From NCBI RefSeq assembly GCF_019219025.1, contig NZ_JAHUWN010000001.1, positions 186,001-250,000 on the forward strand: 64,000 bases of DNA, given 5' to 3'. The position numbers and the translations under genes were made by a program. Shown piece by piece: positions 53,471-62,943 of this stretch; position 1 is the first letter of the stretch, and every line of letters starts with the position of its first letter. This DNA comes from Bacillus sp. sid0103. Lineage in GTDB: Bacteria; Bacillota; Bacilli; Bacillales_B; DSM-18226. The notes beneath the pieces are model-generated. The model was not told where the DNA came from. It saw only the letters and a program-made list of their open reading frames with translations, and ran no database searches.

Positions 53471-56400
53471 TATGCTTTCGTTAATTCTAGTAAAAGGTCA
53501 CCGGTTAATATTGCATCGCCGCTCGCAACATAAATATCTTTCACAACCCCTGAAAACGGCGCTTGAACTGTTGTTTCCATTTTCATCGCCTCGGTGATCA
53601 TTAAATGATCACCCTTCTCCACTTTTTCGCCTTTTTCCACGACAACTTTAACCACTGTTCCAGGCATCGACGCACCAAGCTGATGCTCATTTTTCGGATC
53701 GGCCTTTAACCTAGAAATAACGGTAGATTTAATACTTTCATCCTTTATGAACACCTCTCGCGGCTGCCCATTTAACTCAAAATAGACAACTCTCGTTCCA
53801 TCCGCTTGAGGATGACCGATTGAAACTAGCTTAACAATTAGTGTTTTCCCAGTTTCAATTTCTACCTCAATTTCTTCACCTAATCGCATTCCATATAAGA
53901 ATGTTGGTGTATCAAGTACTGAGATATTTCCATATTGTTCATCCGTTTTAATGTATTCCATAAATACCTTAGGATATAAGGCATAAGAAATAATTTCAAA
54001 GTCCGTAACCTGTCTGCCGAGCTCTTTATACAATTTTTCCTTTAGCTGTTCAAAATCCACCGAATCAAGCAATTCACCTGGACGAACTTCTAATGGTTTT
54101 TTCCCTTTTAAGATTACTTTTTGCAGTTCCTCAGGAAAACCACCATATGGCATACCAAGCGAACCTTCAAATAATTCAACAACTGAATCAGGGAAATCTA
54201 ATGAATCCCCCTTTAAAAGCACGTCTTTCTCATTTAAATCATTTTGAACCATAAATAATGCCATATCGCCAACGACCTTTGATGAAGGTGTAACTTTCAC
54301 GATATCACCGAACATAATATTTACGCGTGAATACATTTCTTTCACTTCATCCCAACGGTCACCAAGTCCAACCGCTCTTGCTTGCTGTTGGAGGTTGCTA
54401 TATTGACCTCCCGGCATCTCATGTTGATAAATTTCTGTATGCGGGGAAATCATACCACTTTCAAAATCTTGATAATACTTTCGGACATCCTCCCAATAAT
54501 AAGACAATTTTTCCAGAGCATTAATGTTTACTTGAGGCTTGCGCGGATTTCCCTCAAGTGCATAAAATAACGAATTAGCACTAGGCTGTGATGTTAAGCC
54601 TGCCATTGTTCCTAAAGCAGTGTCAACAATGTCCACTCCTCCATCTATTGCCCGTGCATACGTATAAATACCATTCCCACTTGTATCATGGGTATGAAGG
54701 TGAATTGGAATATCGACTGTTTCTTTTAACTCAGAAACAAGTCTATACGCTGCTTCAGGCTTTAGTAATCCAGCCATGTCCTTAATACCAAGTATATGAG
54801 CACCCTGATTTTCCAATTCTTTTGCTAATTGTTTATAATACTGAAGATTGTATTTCATCCTAGTCTGGTCTAAAATGTCACCAGTATAACAAATCGATGC
54901 TTCGGCAATTTTACCAGTCTGGCGTACCGCATCAATTGCGACTTCCATACCCTTGACCCAGTTTAAACTATCGAAAATTCGAAAAACATCAATCCCAGCT
55001 AGAGCAGATTTTTTAACAAAATCACGAATCACGTTATCAGGATAATTTTTATATCCCACCGCATTAGCTCCGCGTATCAACATTTGGAATAATACATTTG
55101 GAATTTTCTTTCGGAGTGTCACTAAACGGTCCCATGGATCTTCTTTTAAGAAACGATATGCAACATCAAAAGTTGCTCCGCCCCACATTTCATATGAAAA
55201 TAAATCAGGCAAAAGTTTTGCGGACGGCTCAGCGATATGGAGAATATCGGTCGTCCGCATACGGGTAGCTAAAAGTGACTGATGTGCATCTCGAAAGGTC
55301 GTATCCGTTAATAAGACTTGCTTTTGATTCTTTACCCACTCGACAAGGCCGTCCGCACCGAACTTGTCGAGGATTTGCTTAGTTCCCTCTTGGAAAGGTA
55401 AATCATAAGGTAAATGAGGAATTCTAGGCTTCGAAAATACTGGTCTTTTCTTCTTCTCAATTCCCGGGAACCCATTTACTGTTACTGTGCCAATGTATGA
55501 CAACATCTTTGTCCCACGGTCTTTACGAAACGGGAAAATAAACAATTCAGGAGTAGTATCAATAAATGAAGTATCATATTCACCATTCCTAAACTTTTCA
55601 TGCTTTACGACATTTTCTAAGAACGGAATATTTGTTTTTATCCCTCTTATCCTGAACTCCTGCAAATTGCGAACCATTTTTGAGGCAGCTTGTTCAAAGG
55701 TCAACGCCCAAGTTGAAAGCTTTACTAATAAAGAGTCATAATATGGTGTAATGATAGCACCTTGAAAGCCATTTCCAGCATCCAGGCGTACCCCAAAACC
55801 ACCGCCTGAGCGATAGGCCATAATTTTCCCTGTATCAGGCATAAAGTTATTTAGCGGATCTTCAGTTGTCACCCTTGACTGGATCGCAAATCCATTGATT
55901 TGGATTTTTTCTTGTGTTGGGATACCGATGATCGGACCATGTAATTCATGACCTTCAGCTATCAATATTTGCGTTTGGACGATATCGACGCCCGTTACCA
56001 TCTCAGTCACAGTGTGTTCCACTTGAACCCGTGGATTTACCTCAATAAAATAAAAGTCATTTCCAGAAACAAGAAATTCGACGGTTCCTGCGTTCAAGTA
56101 ATTTATATTCTTCATCAATTTTACAGCGGCATCACATATCCTTTTTCGTAATTCTTCAGATATGGATACACTTGGAGCAACCTCTACAACCTTTTGATGT
56201 CGCCTTTGGACAGAACAATCGCGGTCAAAAAGGTGAATAATGTTCCCCTTATTATCGCCAATAATTTGAACTTCAATATGCTTTGGATTTTCGATTAATT
56301 TTTCAAGATAAACTTCGTCATTCCCAAAAGCCGCTTTTGCTTCTGACTTTGCCCGTTCAAATGACTCACGGATTTCATCTAAGCTTTTTACTATTCTCAT

Positions 56401-56913
56401 CCCGCGGCCGCCACCGCCAAGTGAAGCCTTTATGATAATTGGCAACTTGTGTTCTTCAACAAAGTCCTCAACTTCATTTACCTTATTTACCGGCCCTGGG
56501 CTTCCTGGAATGACAGGTATCCCAGCAAGTTCTGCCTGATGTCTCGCTTTGACCTTATCCCCGAACATATCAAGGTGTGTAGTTTGAGGTCCAATAAAGA
56601 TAATTCCTTCTTCTTCACAGCGCTTGGCAAAATGAATATTTTCTGACAAAAACCCATACCCTGGATGAATGGCATTAACACCACTTTTTTTGGCAATAGC
56701 AATGATACCATCAATGTCTAAATAGGCATCGATTGGTTTTTTTCCTTCCCCTACTAAATAAGCTTCATCGGCTTTGTAACGATGATAGGCTCCTGAATCC
56801 TCTTTCGAATAAATCGCAACTGTTCGAATATTCAGTTCTGTACAAGCACGAAAAACCCTTATGGCAATTTCTCCCCTGTTGGCTACCAACACTTTATTAA
56901 TTTGTCTAGTCAC
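53470..56913 (-). CDS. pyc: Pyruvate carboxylase
   Basis: 1147 residues in one chain; makes oxaloacetate from pyruvate and bicarbonate. Biotin carboxylase domain (IIKASLGGGGRGMRIV, about 165; EVNPRVQVEHTVTEM, about 290), carboxyltransferase domain with the TTFRDAHQSL motif (about 540) and metal-binding HLHTHDTSGNG (about 735), allosteric/tetramerisation domain, and a biotinyl domain with Lys in EAMKMET 36 residues from the end. GTG at 56913 follows GAGGTG by six bases. Follows ftsW, separated by a hairpin. Confidence 0.97.
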   Translation of the reverse strand: MTRQINKVLVANRGEIAIRVFRACTELNIRTVAIYSKEDSGAYHRYKADEAYLVGEGKKPIDAYLDIDGIIAIAKKSGVNAIHPGYGFLSENIHFAKRCEEEGIIFIGPQTTHLDMFGDKVKARHQAELAGIPVIPGSPGPVNKVNEVEDFVEEHKLPIIIKASLGGGGRGMRIVKSLDEIRESFERAKSEAKAAFGNDEVYLEKLIENPKHIEVQIIGDNKGNIIHLFDRDCSVQRRHQKVVEVAPSVSISEELRKRICDAAVKLMKNINYLNAGTVEFLVSGNDFYFIEVNPRVQVEHTVTEMVTGVDIVQTQILIAEGHELHGPIIGIPTQEKIQINGFAIQSRVTTEDPLNNFMPDTGKIMAYRSGGGFGVRLDAGNGFQGAIITPYYDSLLVKLSTWALTFEQAASKMVRNLQEFRIRGIKTNIPFLENVVKHEKFRNGEYDTSFIDTTPELFIFPFRKDRGTKMLSYIGTVTVNGFPGIEKKKRPVFSKPRIPHLPYDLPFQEGTKQILDKFGADGLVEWVKNQKQVLLTDTTFRDAHQSLLATRMRTTDILHIAEPSAKLLPDLFSYEMWGGATFDVAYRFLKEDPWDRLVTLRKKIPNVLFQMLIRGANAVGYKNYPDNVIRDFVKKSALAGIDVFRIFDSLNWVKGMEVAIDAVRQTGKIAEASICYTGDILDQTRMKYNLQYYKQLAKELENQGAHILGIKDMAGLLKPEAAYRLVSELKETVDIPIHLHTHDTSGNGIYTYARAIDGGVDIVDTALGTMAGLTSQPSANSLFYALEGNPRKPQVNINALEKLSYYWEDVRKYYQDFESGMISPHTEIYQHEMPGGQYSNLQQQARAVGLGDRWDEVKEMYSRVNIMFGDIVKVTPSSKVVGDMALFMVQNDLNEKDVLLKGDSLDFPDSVVELFEGSLGMPYGGFPEELQKVILKGKKPLEVRPGELLDSVDFEQLKEKLYKELGRQVTDFEIISYALYPKVFMEYIKTDEQYGNISVLDTPTFLYGMRLGEEIEVEIETGKTLIVKLVSIGHPQADGTRVVYFELNGQPREVFIKDESIKSTVISRLKADPKNEHQLGASMPGTVVKVVVEKGEKVEKGDHLMITEAMKMETTVQAPFSGVVKDIYVASGDAILTGDLLLELTKA

Positions 56914-56943
56914 GAAAAGCACCTCGTATTCTATGTATTTTTA

Positions 56944-56977
56944 AAAACGCGAAGAGCATAAATGTCCTTCGCGTTTT
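56944..56977 (-). terminator. Hairpin between ftsW and pyc
   Basis: AAAACGCGAAG/CTTCGCGTTTT stem followed by TTTAAAAAT on the minus strand. It lies only about 20 bases before the pyc ribosome site, leaving no room for a promoter between. Confidence 0.8.
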
Positions 56978-56979
56978 GC

Positions 56980-58185
56980 TTAAATATAAAAAACCTTACC
57001 ATCCTTTTGTTTAACCTGTTTATCCAATTGTTCCTGGTTATTTTTATATTTCTTTTCATATTTATTGAACATGGAAACATTTACAAGTATCCCTGTTGCT
57101 CCTGCTAACATTAAAAGCGAGGATCCTCCATAACTTATAAATGGCAGGGGCACACCAGTTAGAGGAATCAGCCCAGATATGCCTGCTAGATTGATAAACG
57201 TCTGGATCCCAATCATGCTTGAAATACCAAAAGCAAGGAGACTTCCAAAAGGGTCTTTACATTGTAATCCGACATATATCCCCCTTAACACAATATAAAA
57301 GAGGAGAATGATAACGAAACCAACACCCCAAATTCCTAATTCCTCGGCAATTACCGCCATAATAAAGTCTGTATGGGATTCTGGAAGATAGCCAAGTTTT
57401 TGAATACTTTTCCCTAGGCCTAATCCATTGACACCACCTGAACCAATTGCGATATAGGAATTAGCTAGGTGAAAACCTTCATTATTTACGTACTTATCAT
57501 TAAATGGATTATCTAATACAGCAAAACGACTTTGTTGTTCATCAGAAAAAAACTTCCCCCAGGAGACCAAAACAAGCGGCAGAAGAACTATAAGCACTAA
57601 AATAAGTAATTTGCCGATACTTTTAAAACTCATCCCTGAGCAAAAAATCATCGTACTTGCAATGGCTATAATAATCGCTGCAGTACCGAAGTCAGGTTGA
57701 AAAATGATAAGTGCACATACAATAAAAAGATATACTAATGGCGGGAGAACACCTTTGTTAAATTGATTGATATAGGCTTGCTTTTTCGCATAGACGGCTG
57801 CCAAATAAATGATAGCTGCAAGCTTGACAAACTCCGATGGTTGAAATAAGAAAGTGCCAATTGGGTACCAGCTTTGCGCATTATTTTTTTCAACCCCAAA
57901 TACAAATAATCCTAACAGAGATAAAAGAGAAGCTAGCACAATCATTACCAGAACTTTTTTGAACATCATGATCTTATATGGAATAAATGCTGCGAAAAGG
58001 AAGATTACAGTAAAAATCATCAGCCATACTTTTTGTTTTTGATAAAAATAATCAGGGCGATAACCATACCTTTGAACGGCAGAAGCCATGCTTGCACTGT
58101 AAATCATAACAAGTCCAAAAGTACACAAAAGGATGGTAGCGATAATTAAGGTATAATCATATGATTTCAATATTTTTTTTAGCAT
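56980..58185 (-). CDS. ftsW: Cell division SEDS glycosyltransferase FtsW
   Basis: 401 residues, ten membrane segments. SEDS signatures: GLVMIYSASMASA, FLFQPSEFVKLAAI (about 113-126), ESHTDFIMAVIAEELG (about 265-280) and LTGVPLPFISYGGSS (about 338-352). It polymerises septal glycan with PBP2B. Position beside pyc is that of B. subtilis ylaO (ftsW). It differs from the SpoVE paralogue in this window. Confidence 0.93.
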   Translation of the reverse strand: MLKKILKSYDYTLIIATILLCTFGLVMIYSASMASAVQRYGYRPDYFYQKQKVWLMIFTVIFLFAAFIPYKIMMFKKVLVMIVLASLLSLLGLFVFGVEKNNAQSWYPIGTFLFQPSEFVKLAAIIYLAAVYAKKQAYINQFNKGVLPPLVYLFIVCALIIFQPDFGTAAIIIAIASTMIFCSGMSFKSIGKLLILVLIVLLPLVLVSWGKFFSDEQQSRFAVLDNPFNDKYVNNEGFHLANSYIAIGSGGVNGLGLGKSIQKLGYLPESHTDFIMAVIAEELGIWGVGFVIILLFYIVLRGIYVGLQCKDPFGSLLAFGISSMIGIQTFINLAGISGLIPLTGVPLPFISYGGSSLLMLAGATGILVNVSMFNKYEKKYKNNQEQLDKQVKQKDGKVFYI

Positions 58186-58320
58186 TAATTGGTCCTCATT
58201 TTCAATAATGATTTATATCACTCTATTATAATAGAAAATACACATTATTTCTTGAGGAAAAGTTAATTTGTTACAACAAATTAATATTAAAAGACATGAG
58301 ATCACTTGATTATATATAAC

Positions 58321-58356
58321 AAAAAAACCCAAACAATTTTCGGTGATTGTTTGAGT
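58321..58356 (-). terminator. Terminator after ylaN
   Basis: AACTCAAACAAT/ATTGTTTGGGTT stem followed by TTTTT on the minus strand. Confidence 0.82.
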
Positions 58357-58366
58357 TCTTATGATA

Positions 58367-58648
58367 CTATTTCCTTAAAGAAGAATCATGAAGCGCTGAT
58401 AATTCTTTTTCTAATGTATCGAGGATTGCTTTTCCATCTTTACTATCTATTAAACCTAATCGAACAGCAAAATCTATTTCCCTTGATAAGCCAAACATTT
58501 GCGTATCCAATACCTCTTCATAAAGAGGGCATTGAGGCATCGTGAGATTGTCCATTTGCACTTTGATTAGCCTTAATATTTTTTCAGCGTCAGCCTGTAA
58601 TAAGGCATATGCTTTTTCCTGGTGATTCACGATCATTTCAGACGCCAA
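58367..58648 (-). CDS. ylaN: YlaN family iron-responsive protein (DUF1507)
   Basis: 93 residues, all-helical. [33 protein letters not shown] is the family core. YlaN binds iron and affects Fur regulation in B. subtilis and S. aureus. Start is TTG at 58648 (L-A-S-E-M), seven bases after GGGGGG; the product then equals the 93 residues of its relative. Upstream ATG codons lack a site. Confidence 0.9.
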   Translation of the reverse strand: MASEMIVNHQEKAYALLQADAEKILRLIKVQMDNLTMPQCPLYEEVLDTQMFGLSREIDFAVRLGLIDSKDGKAILDTLEKELSALHDSSLRK

Positions 58649-58811
58649 CATTAATCCCCCCATTTCAGAGCGATAATACAACTTATCTATAAATTTTACC
58701 GTTAACACAGGAAAATTGCAAGAACAATGAAGTAGATTAGATATGAACAGCCAGCTGCGACAGAAGTTGATTGACCATGATTAATCTTCTCATGAACCTA
58801 ATTTTACTATT

Positions 58812-58840
58812 ATGACATTTTGCCCAAAAAAAGTTATACT
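58812..58840 (+). promoter_or_regulatory. Sigma-A promoter of ylaL
   Basis: ATGACA (58812-58817), 17 bases, TATACT (58835-58840), 30 bases before the ATG. Confidence 0.75.
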
Positions 58841-58870
58841 AATTAAGCAAAGGTTTAGGGGGAATTATAT

Positions 58871-59368
58871 ATGGAAAATATCATTATCATTTCAGGAAAC
58901 GTAAAGTATACCATCACACTTGATCCAGGTGTGTGGATTTTTGATGATCGACGAGTTGATTTAACTACCTATTTTTCAACAAAACGAGAGAATGCTAATT
59001 CATTAGAAGAGTACACGAAGGATGTATCCAAGCATTGGGACCGTGAAATTATGGAAGGTGCCATTTACCCGCCTACATTGAAATCAGAAAAGAAATTCGA
59101 AAAGGAAAAGGTATTGACAGGGACCTTTGGTATTCCTTTAAAACCATTCTTAACAAATTCAGAACCTGCTAGTGATGCACAAACTTTTGTTATTCATTGT
59201 AAAGATGGTGAACATAAATACCCACTTGAAACCGCCTATGATTTACTCTTGGGATTTTCCAATAAAGGCAAGCCACTAAATGTAGATGGGCCTATTCATG
59301 TCTATTTAGGCGATGGTTCAAATCAACACAGTCCGATTAAAAATGTAACAGGTTTTTCCATAAAATAA
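58871..59368 (+). CDS. ylaL: YlaL family protein
   Basis: 165 residues, soluble, no signal. ITLDPGVWIFDDRRVDLTTYF at the N-terminus, a Lys/Glu-rich middle and FVIHCKDGEHKYPLETAYDLLLGFSNKGKPLNVDGPIHVYLGDGSN. Assigned by position between ylaN and ylaK. Some databases call it a peptidyl-prolyl isomerase, which I cannot support. AGGGGG before the ATG. Confidence 0.75.
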   Translation: MENIIIISGNVKYTITLDPGVWIFDDRRVDLTTYFSTKRENANSLEEYTKDVSKHWDREIMEGAIYPPTLKSEKKFEKEKVLTGTFGIPLKPFLTNSEPASDAQTFVIHCKDGEHKYPLETAYDLLLGFSNKGKPLNVDGPIHVYLGDGSNQHSPIKNVTGFSIK

Positions 59369-59369
59369 G

Positions 59370-59393
59370 ACGGGTGCCTTTGGCGCCCGTTTT
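59370..59393. terminator. Bidirectional terminator between ylaL and ylaK
   Basis: ACGGGTGCC-TTT-GGCGCCCGT then TTTAC; weaker on the minus strand. Confidence 0.75.
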
Positions 59394-59407
59394 ACTTTTA
59401 GAAGTAT

Positions 59408-60736
59408 TTAAAGTAAATCTGCTGCCAAAAGTGCTAATCCCGACCTTTCCCCTTTCATTAATTTAACATGTCCTGAAATAGCCTGATCCTTAAATTTTTC
59501 CACCACATACGTTAATCCGTTGTTATAGGCATCAAGATAAGGATGATCAATCTGTTCTGGGTCTCCCATTAAAACAATTTTACTTCCCTCTCCAACACGT
59601 GTCAGGATGGTTTTCACTTCATGCTTCGTTAAATTTTGCGCTTCATCGATGATGATAAACTGCTTCGGTAAACTTCTGCCACGAATATACGTCAATGCCT
59701 CTACCTCAATAGATCCCATACCTGCTAAGATGGCATCTAGTTCACCTGGTTTTTTCGTATTGAAAAGAAATTCAAGATTATCAAAGATAGGCTGCATCCA
59801 CGGCCTAAGTTTCTCTTGTTTTTCTCCTGGTAAAAACCCTAAATCTTTCCCCACCGGCACAATCGGCCTTGCCACTAATAGTTTTTTGTATTCCCTGAAA
59901 TCTTCTGTTTGCATTAGTCCTGATGCTAGTGCTAACAGTGTTTTCCCTGTACCTGCTTTCCCCGTTAAGGTTACTAAATGAATATCTTTCCGTAATAACA
60001 ATTCAATTGCCATCGTCTGCTGAACATTCCTTGAATGGATGCCCCATACATGTTCTTGGTTTAATACTAATTTTTTTACCTTTTTACTCGTTTTATCAAC
60101 CATTCCGATTGCTGACGCAGAACTGCCCAGTGCGTCTTTCATTACTAAAAATTGATTCGGATAAAATGGGTGATTTGCTATCTCCGAAAGATTGAGTTCT
60201 CCCTTCTCATAAAAACGACCTAAAAGTTCGATTGGAAGAAATACTTCAAAAAAACCTGTGTAAATATGATCGATTTCCACAACACGATCATTCAAAAAAT
60301 CTTCAGCATCTAATCCAATTGCATCTGCTTTTACTCTGACAAGAGCATCTTTACTAACTAAAATAACGGGCTTGCCATTTTCTTTTGTTTGTTCTTCTAA
60401 GAATAAATTTTTGGCCACAGCGAGAATTCGATTATCATTTGTTTTTTCAATAAATATATCCTGAAGCTCATGGAAGGTACGATGATTCAATTCAATTCTG
60501 ATGGTTCCTCCGTTTTCAAGAGGAATTTTTTCATGGAGTTTTCCTGAAGCCCTTAGACCATCAATTAATCTTGATACATGTCTTGCATTTCTTCCGACCT
60601 CATCCATGTACCTTTTCTTTGAGTCCACTTCTTCAAGAACTACTGCAGGAATAACAACTTCATTATCTTCAAAGGAGAAGAGGGAATACGGGTCTTGTAA
60701 CAAGACATTTGTATCTAACACGTATATCTTACTCAA
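59408..60736 (-). CDS. ylaK: PhoH-like PIN-ATPase protein YlaK (PhoH2)
   Basis: 442 residues: an N-terminal PIN nuclease domain (VLDTNVLLQDP, about 5-15; VVLEEVDSKK; TNDNRILAVA, about 100-109) fused to a PhoH ATPase domain with Walker A TGKAGTGKTLLALA (about 255-268) and Walker B FIIIDEAQNLT (about 360-370). PhoH2 proteins act as RNA helicase-nucleases. Converges with ylaL. Confidence 0.93.
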   Translation of the reverse strand: MSKIYVLDTNVLLQDPYSLFSFEDNEVVIPAVVLEEVDSKKRYMDEVGRNARHVSRLIDGLRASGKLHEKIPLENGGTIRIELNHRTFHELQDIFIEKTNDNRILAVAKNLFLEEQTKENGKPVILVSKDALVRVKADAIGLDAEDFLNDRVVEIDHIYTGFFEVFLPIELLGRFYEKGELNLSEIANHPFYPNQFLVMKDALGSSASAIGMVDKTSKKVKKLVLNQEHVWGIHSRNVQQTMAIELLLRKDIHLVTLTGKAGTGKTLLALASGLMQTEDFREYKKLLVARPIVPVGKDLGFLPGEKQEKLRPWMQPIFDNLEFLFNTKKPGELDAILAGMGSIEVEALTYIRGRSLPKQFIIIDEAQNLTKHEVKTILTRVGEGSKIVLMGDPEQIDHPYLDAYNNGLTYVVEKFKDQAISGHVKLMKGERSGLALLAADLL

Positions 60737-60940
60737 AGCAACGCCTCCTGCTTAACTTGTTGTTAGGATTGCATATTGCAAACAACCCTGTCGCTAGATT
60801 GGACTTTGGTAAAATATATGTTTATTGGAATAAAGATAGAAGGAGTTCCGCACAATAAATGTTAACGAGAGATTCAATTTAGGTGAATGATGAGGGCTTA
60901 ATTCAAATTATTTATAAAGCATTTCGGAGGTGGATTTTAA

Positions 60941-61525
60941 ATGAAGAAAACCTTACTGATAACTGCGTTATGTCTGTTCATTACCGGATGCGCCACAAAA
61001 AAAGAACTGACAAACAATGACAACAATTCATTAGTTAACGTAAAAAACAGCTACATTGAAAATGTTGACCGAAAATCTGGTCAAGAAATCTCCAAACGGT
61101 TGGTAAAACTTGCAACAAGTATTCCAAATGTTAAAGATGCCACTGCTGTCGTATTAGGAAGATATGCAATTGTAGGTATTGATGTCAACTCAAAAATTGA
61201 CCGTTCCCAAGTAGGATCCATTAAATATTCTGTAGCAGAAAGTTTAAAGAAGGATCCGTACGGTGCAAATGCGGTAGTGGTTGCTGATGCTGATACAACA
61301 CAGCGCTTAAAGGAAATACAAGCAGATATTAATAAGGGCAGACCAATTCAAGGCATTATGGAGGAACTCGCAGATGTAGCTGGCCGCTTAATGCCTGAGA
61401 TACCTGGAGATATAATTACTCCAAACCCTAAGAATGCTCCAGAAAAACCAGATAAGAAGCTAAATTCCAACGATAAAAATAAGCTAGAAAAAGAACAAGA
61501 AGACCAATCTAATCATTATAAATAG
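60941..61525 (+). CDS. ylaJ: YhcN/YlaJ family sporulation lipoprotein
   Basis: 194 residues. Lipoprotein signal with lipobox Cys near residue 17 (LFITGC). YhcN/YlaJ domain (about 55-165: SGQEISKRLVKLATSIPNVKDATAVVLGRYAIVGID) and an Asn/Lys/Asp-rich tail. Family members are spore inner-membrane lipoproteins that affect germination. AGGAGG-like GGAGGTGG before the ATG. Its TAG stop takes its last base from the transposon-like element that follows. Confidence 0.92.
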   Translation: MKKTLLITALCLFITGCATKKELTNNDNNSLVNVKNSYIENVDRKSGQEISKRLVKLATSIPNVKDATAVVLGRYAIVGIDVNSKIDRSQVGSIKYSVAESLKKDPYGANAVVVADADTTQRLKEIQADINKGRPIQGIMEELADVAGRLMPEIPGDIITPNPKNAPEKPDKKLNSNDKNKLEKEQEDQSNHYK

Positions 61526-61698
61526 CCTATGTTAAAGCATATTGTTGATTGGAGTGGAAGACGCGAAGACTCCTGCGGGAGGACGGGGCAGGGGAGACCC
61601 CGCAGAAGCGCAGCGACGAGGAGGCTCCCCGGACCGCCCGCGGAAAGCGAAGCGCCTGGAGCGGAAATCAACAGGCAAGTTTAACGAGCCTATAAATA
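61517..61698. mobile_element. Full-length non-coding inverted-repeat element with 8-bp duplication at the ylaJ stop
   Basis: Positions 61525-61690 start GCCTATGTTAAAGC and end GTTTAACGAGCC. Both sides carry the identical 8-mer TATAAATA (61517-61524 and 61691-61698). The 166-base body is GC-rich with a large internal inverted repeat (GGAGTGGAAGACGC / GCGCCTGGAGCGG) and no coding capacity. It is the best-preserved member of the family in the window. Confidence 0.85.
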
Positions 61699-61740
61699 AA
61701 AAATGAGAAAAGCTTAGGGTGATTCCTAAGCTTTTCTCAT
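61699..61740 (-). terminator. Terminator overlapping the end of the FMN-oxidase-like gene
   Basis: Sixteen-bp perfect stem ATGAGAAAAGCTTAGG/CCTAAGCTTTTCTCAT then TTTTTTATTT. The upstream arm is made from the last codons and TAG stop of the gene. Confidence 0.9.
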
Positions 61741-62181
61741 TGCTTCCATCACTTGATTATCTAATTTTTGGGCAGCATTTTTATCATATGTTTTATCATA
61801 TTGTACCTCAGTGACGATTTTAGAACCATAAAACATGACATCTCTCACCGCTGTAATCTTTACTTGGATTAGTGCGAGCTTTAATGGTACATTCTGAAGT
61901 CTTTCTTCTTTTAAATGTGCTTCGCCATGAATGGCATATGTAGATTCGTTAGCAATTAAATTAATAACCACTTGATTGTTTTCATTAATATTTTCTAGGA
62001 TTCTGGAGCGATTATCTACTGCAAAATAGATGGTGCTTTCATCCTTTGCGAGCACCCAAGAAATAGAGCTGACATTAGGCCCGCCTGTTTCGTAATCAAC
62101 CGTTGCCAATGTCACGAACCGTTCCTTTTGAAGTTCATCATATAAAGGCTTAATTAGCTTTGGTTCTACTTGATTTGCCAT
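61726..62181 (-). CDS. Pyridoxamine-5'-phosphate-oxidase-like FMN-binding protein
   Basis: 151 residues, split-barrel fold: RFVTLATVDYETGGPNVSSISWVLAKDESTIYFAVDNRSRILENI (about 21-65), then IHGEAHLKEERL. Broad PPOX/FMN-flavoprotein family, so the substrate is unknown; general stress or heme/flavin roles are possible. Between ylaJ and ylaI; no counterpart at this place that I recall in B. subtilis. Ends within its own terminator. Confidence 0.82.
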   Translation of the reverse strand: MANQVEPKLIKPLYDELQKERFVTLATVDYETGGPNVSSISWVLAKDESTIYFAVDNRSRILENINENNQVVINLIANESTYAIHGEAHLKEERLQNVPLKLALIQVKITAVRDVMFYGSKIVTEVQYDKTYDKNAAQKLDNQVMEAMRKA

Positions 62182-62349
62182 TTTTTACATCCCTTTCATT
62201 ATTCCATGATATTATAAAAAACAGATATTTTCATATTACTACTATCCCGTGCTTTCATCAATTTATCCAATTGATTACCGACAAACTTTCTGCCATGATA
62301 TACTAGAGTAAATCATTCGGTTATTAGAATTTGATGAAGAGGTGTATTA

Positions 62350-62550
62350 ATGAGAGTTAAATGTGTAATTTGCGATAAAATTGAAGCAATTGAAGATGAA
62401 TCGTTTGTTGCCAAACGTTTACGCAACCGACCTATCCATACATATATGTGTAAAGAATGCAGTACAAGAATAACGGAAAAAACGAATGCAAGATATGAAA
62501 CAGGAAATTTCCGTTTATTCCGGCCAAAATCAGAAGAGGATGATTGGTAA
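62350..62550 (+). CDS. ylaI: YlaI family zinc-ribbon protein (DUF2197)
   Basis: 66 residues. CVICDKIEAI (Cys pair, 5-8) and YMCKECSTRI (Cys pair, about 34-37) make a four-Cys zinc ribbon; the C-terminus is basic then acidic (RLFRPKSEEDDW). GAAGAGGTG before the ATG. Function unknown. Confidence 0.9.
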   Translation: MRVKCVICDKIEAIEDESFVAKRLRNRPIHTYMCKECSTRITEKTNARYETGNFRLFRPKSEEDDW

Positions 62551-62586
62551 AACGAAAAGCTCTAGCCCTACGCGTTAGAAATGGAC

Positions 62587-62635
62587 AAAAAACCATCATG
62601 CACATTCCTAAGTGGAATGGCATGATGGTTTTTTT
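62587..62635. terminator. Bidirectional terminator after ylaI
   Basis: AAAAACCATCATGC/GCATGATGGTTTTT outer stem with an inner CATTCC/GGAATG stem. Serves ylaI and the converging 62634 gene. Confidence 0.92.
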
Positions 62636-62927
62636 ATTCTTCTTCAAATGGGTAGTTCTCATACTTTTCAGGTTCTTGATTGATTTGCTGCAACATGACT
62701 TCAATTAATTCTCGAGGAAAGCGTGTTTTTTTCGTCTCTTCCCCCTGTTGATAGGAAACATAATACATTACAACATCAGTTGTTACCTCAATGCTTGAAA
62801 GGTTCAGTTCAGCTAACATTTCTTCAAATAGGTTTAATGTATCTCGAGCTGCTGTGTCATCAGGCCGCGCGTCGCATACAACCTTAATTGTAAGCCAATT
62901 ATATAGTGTATCCTGTACGGATTTCAT
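62634..62927 (-). CDS. Conserved hypothetical protein between ylaI and ylaH
   Basis: 97 residues, acidic, soluble. Alpha/beta pattern: NWLTIKVVCDARPDDTAARDTLNLFEEMLAELNLSSIEV, YYVSYQQGEETKKTRFP, C-terminal helix ending EPEKYENYPFEEE. No motif that I recognise. Sixteen bases after ylaH, so same transcript. Confidence 0.72.
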   Translation of the reverse strand: MKSVQDTLYNWLTIKVVCDARPDDTAARDTLNLFEEMLAELNLSSIEVTTDVVMYYVSYQQGEETKKTRFPRELIEVMLQQINQEPEKYENYPFEEE

Positions 62928-62943
62928 TGTAACTAAACCCCCG

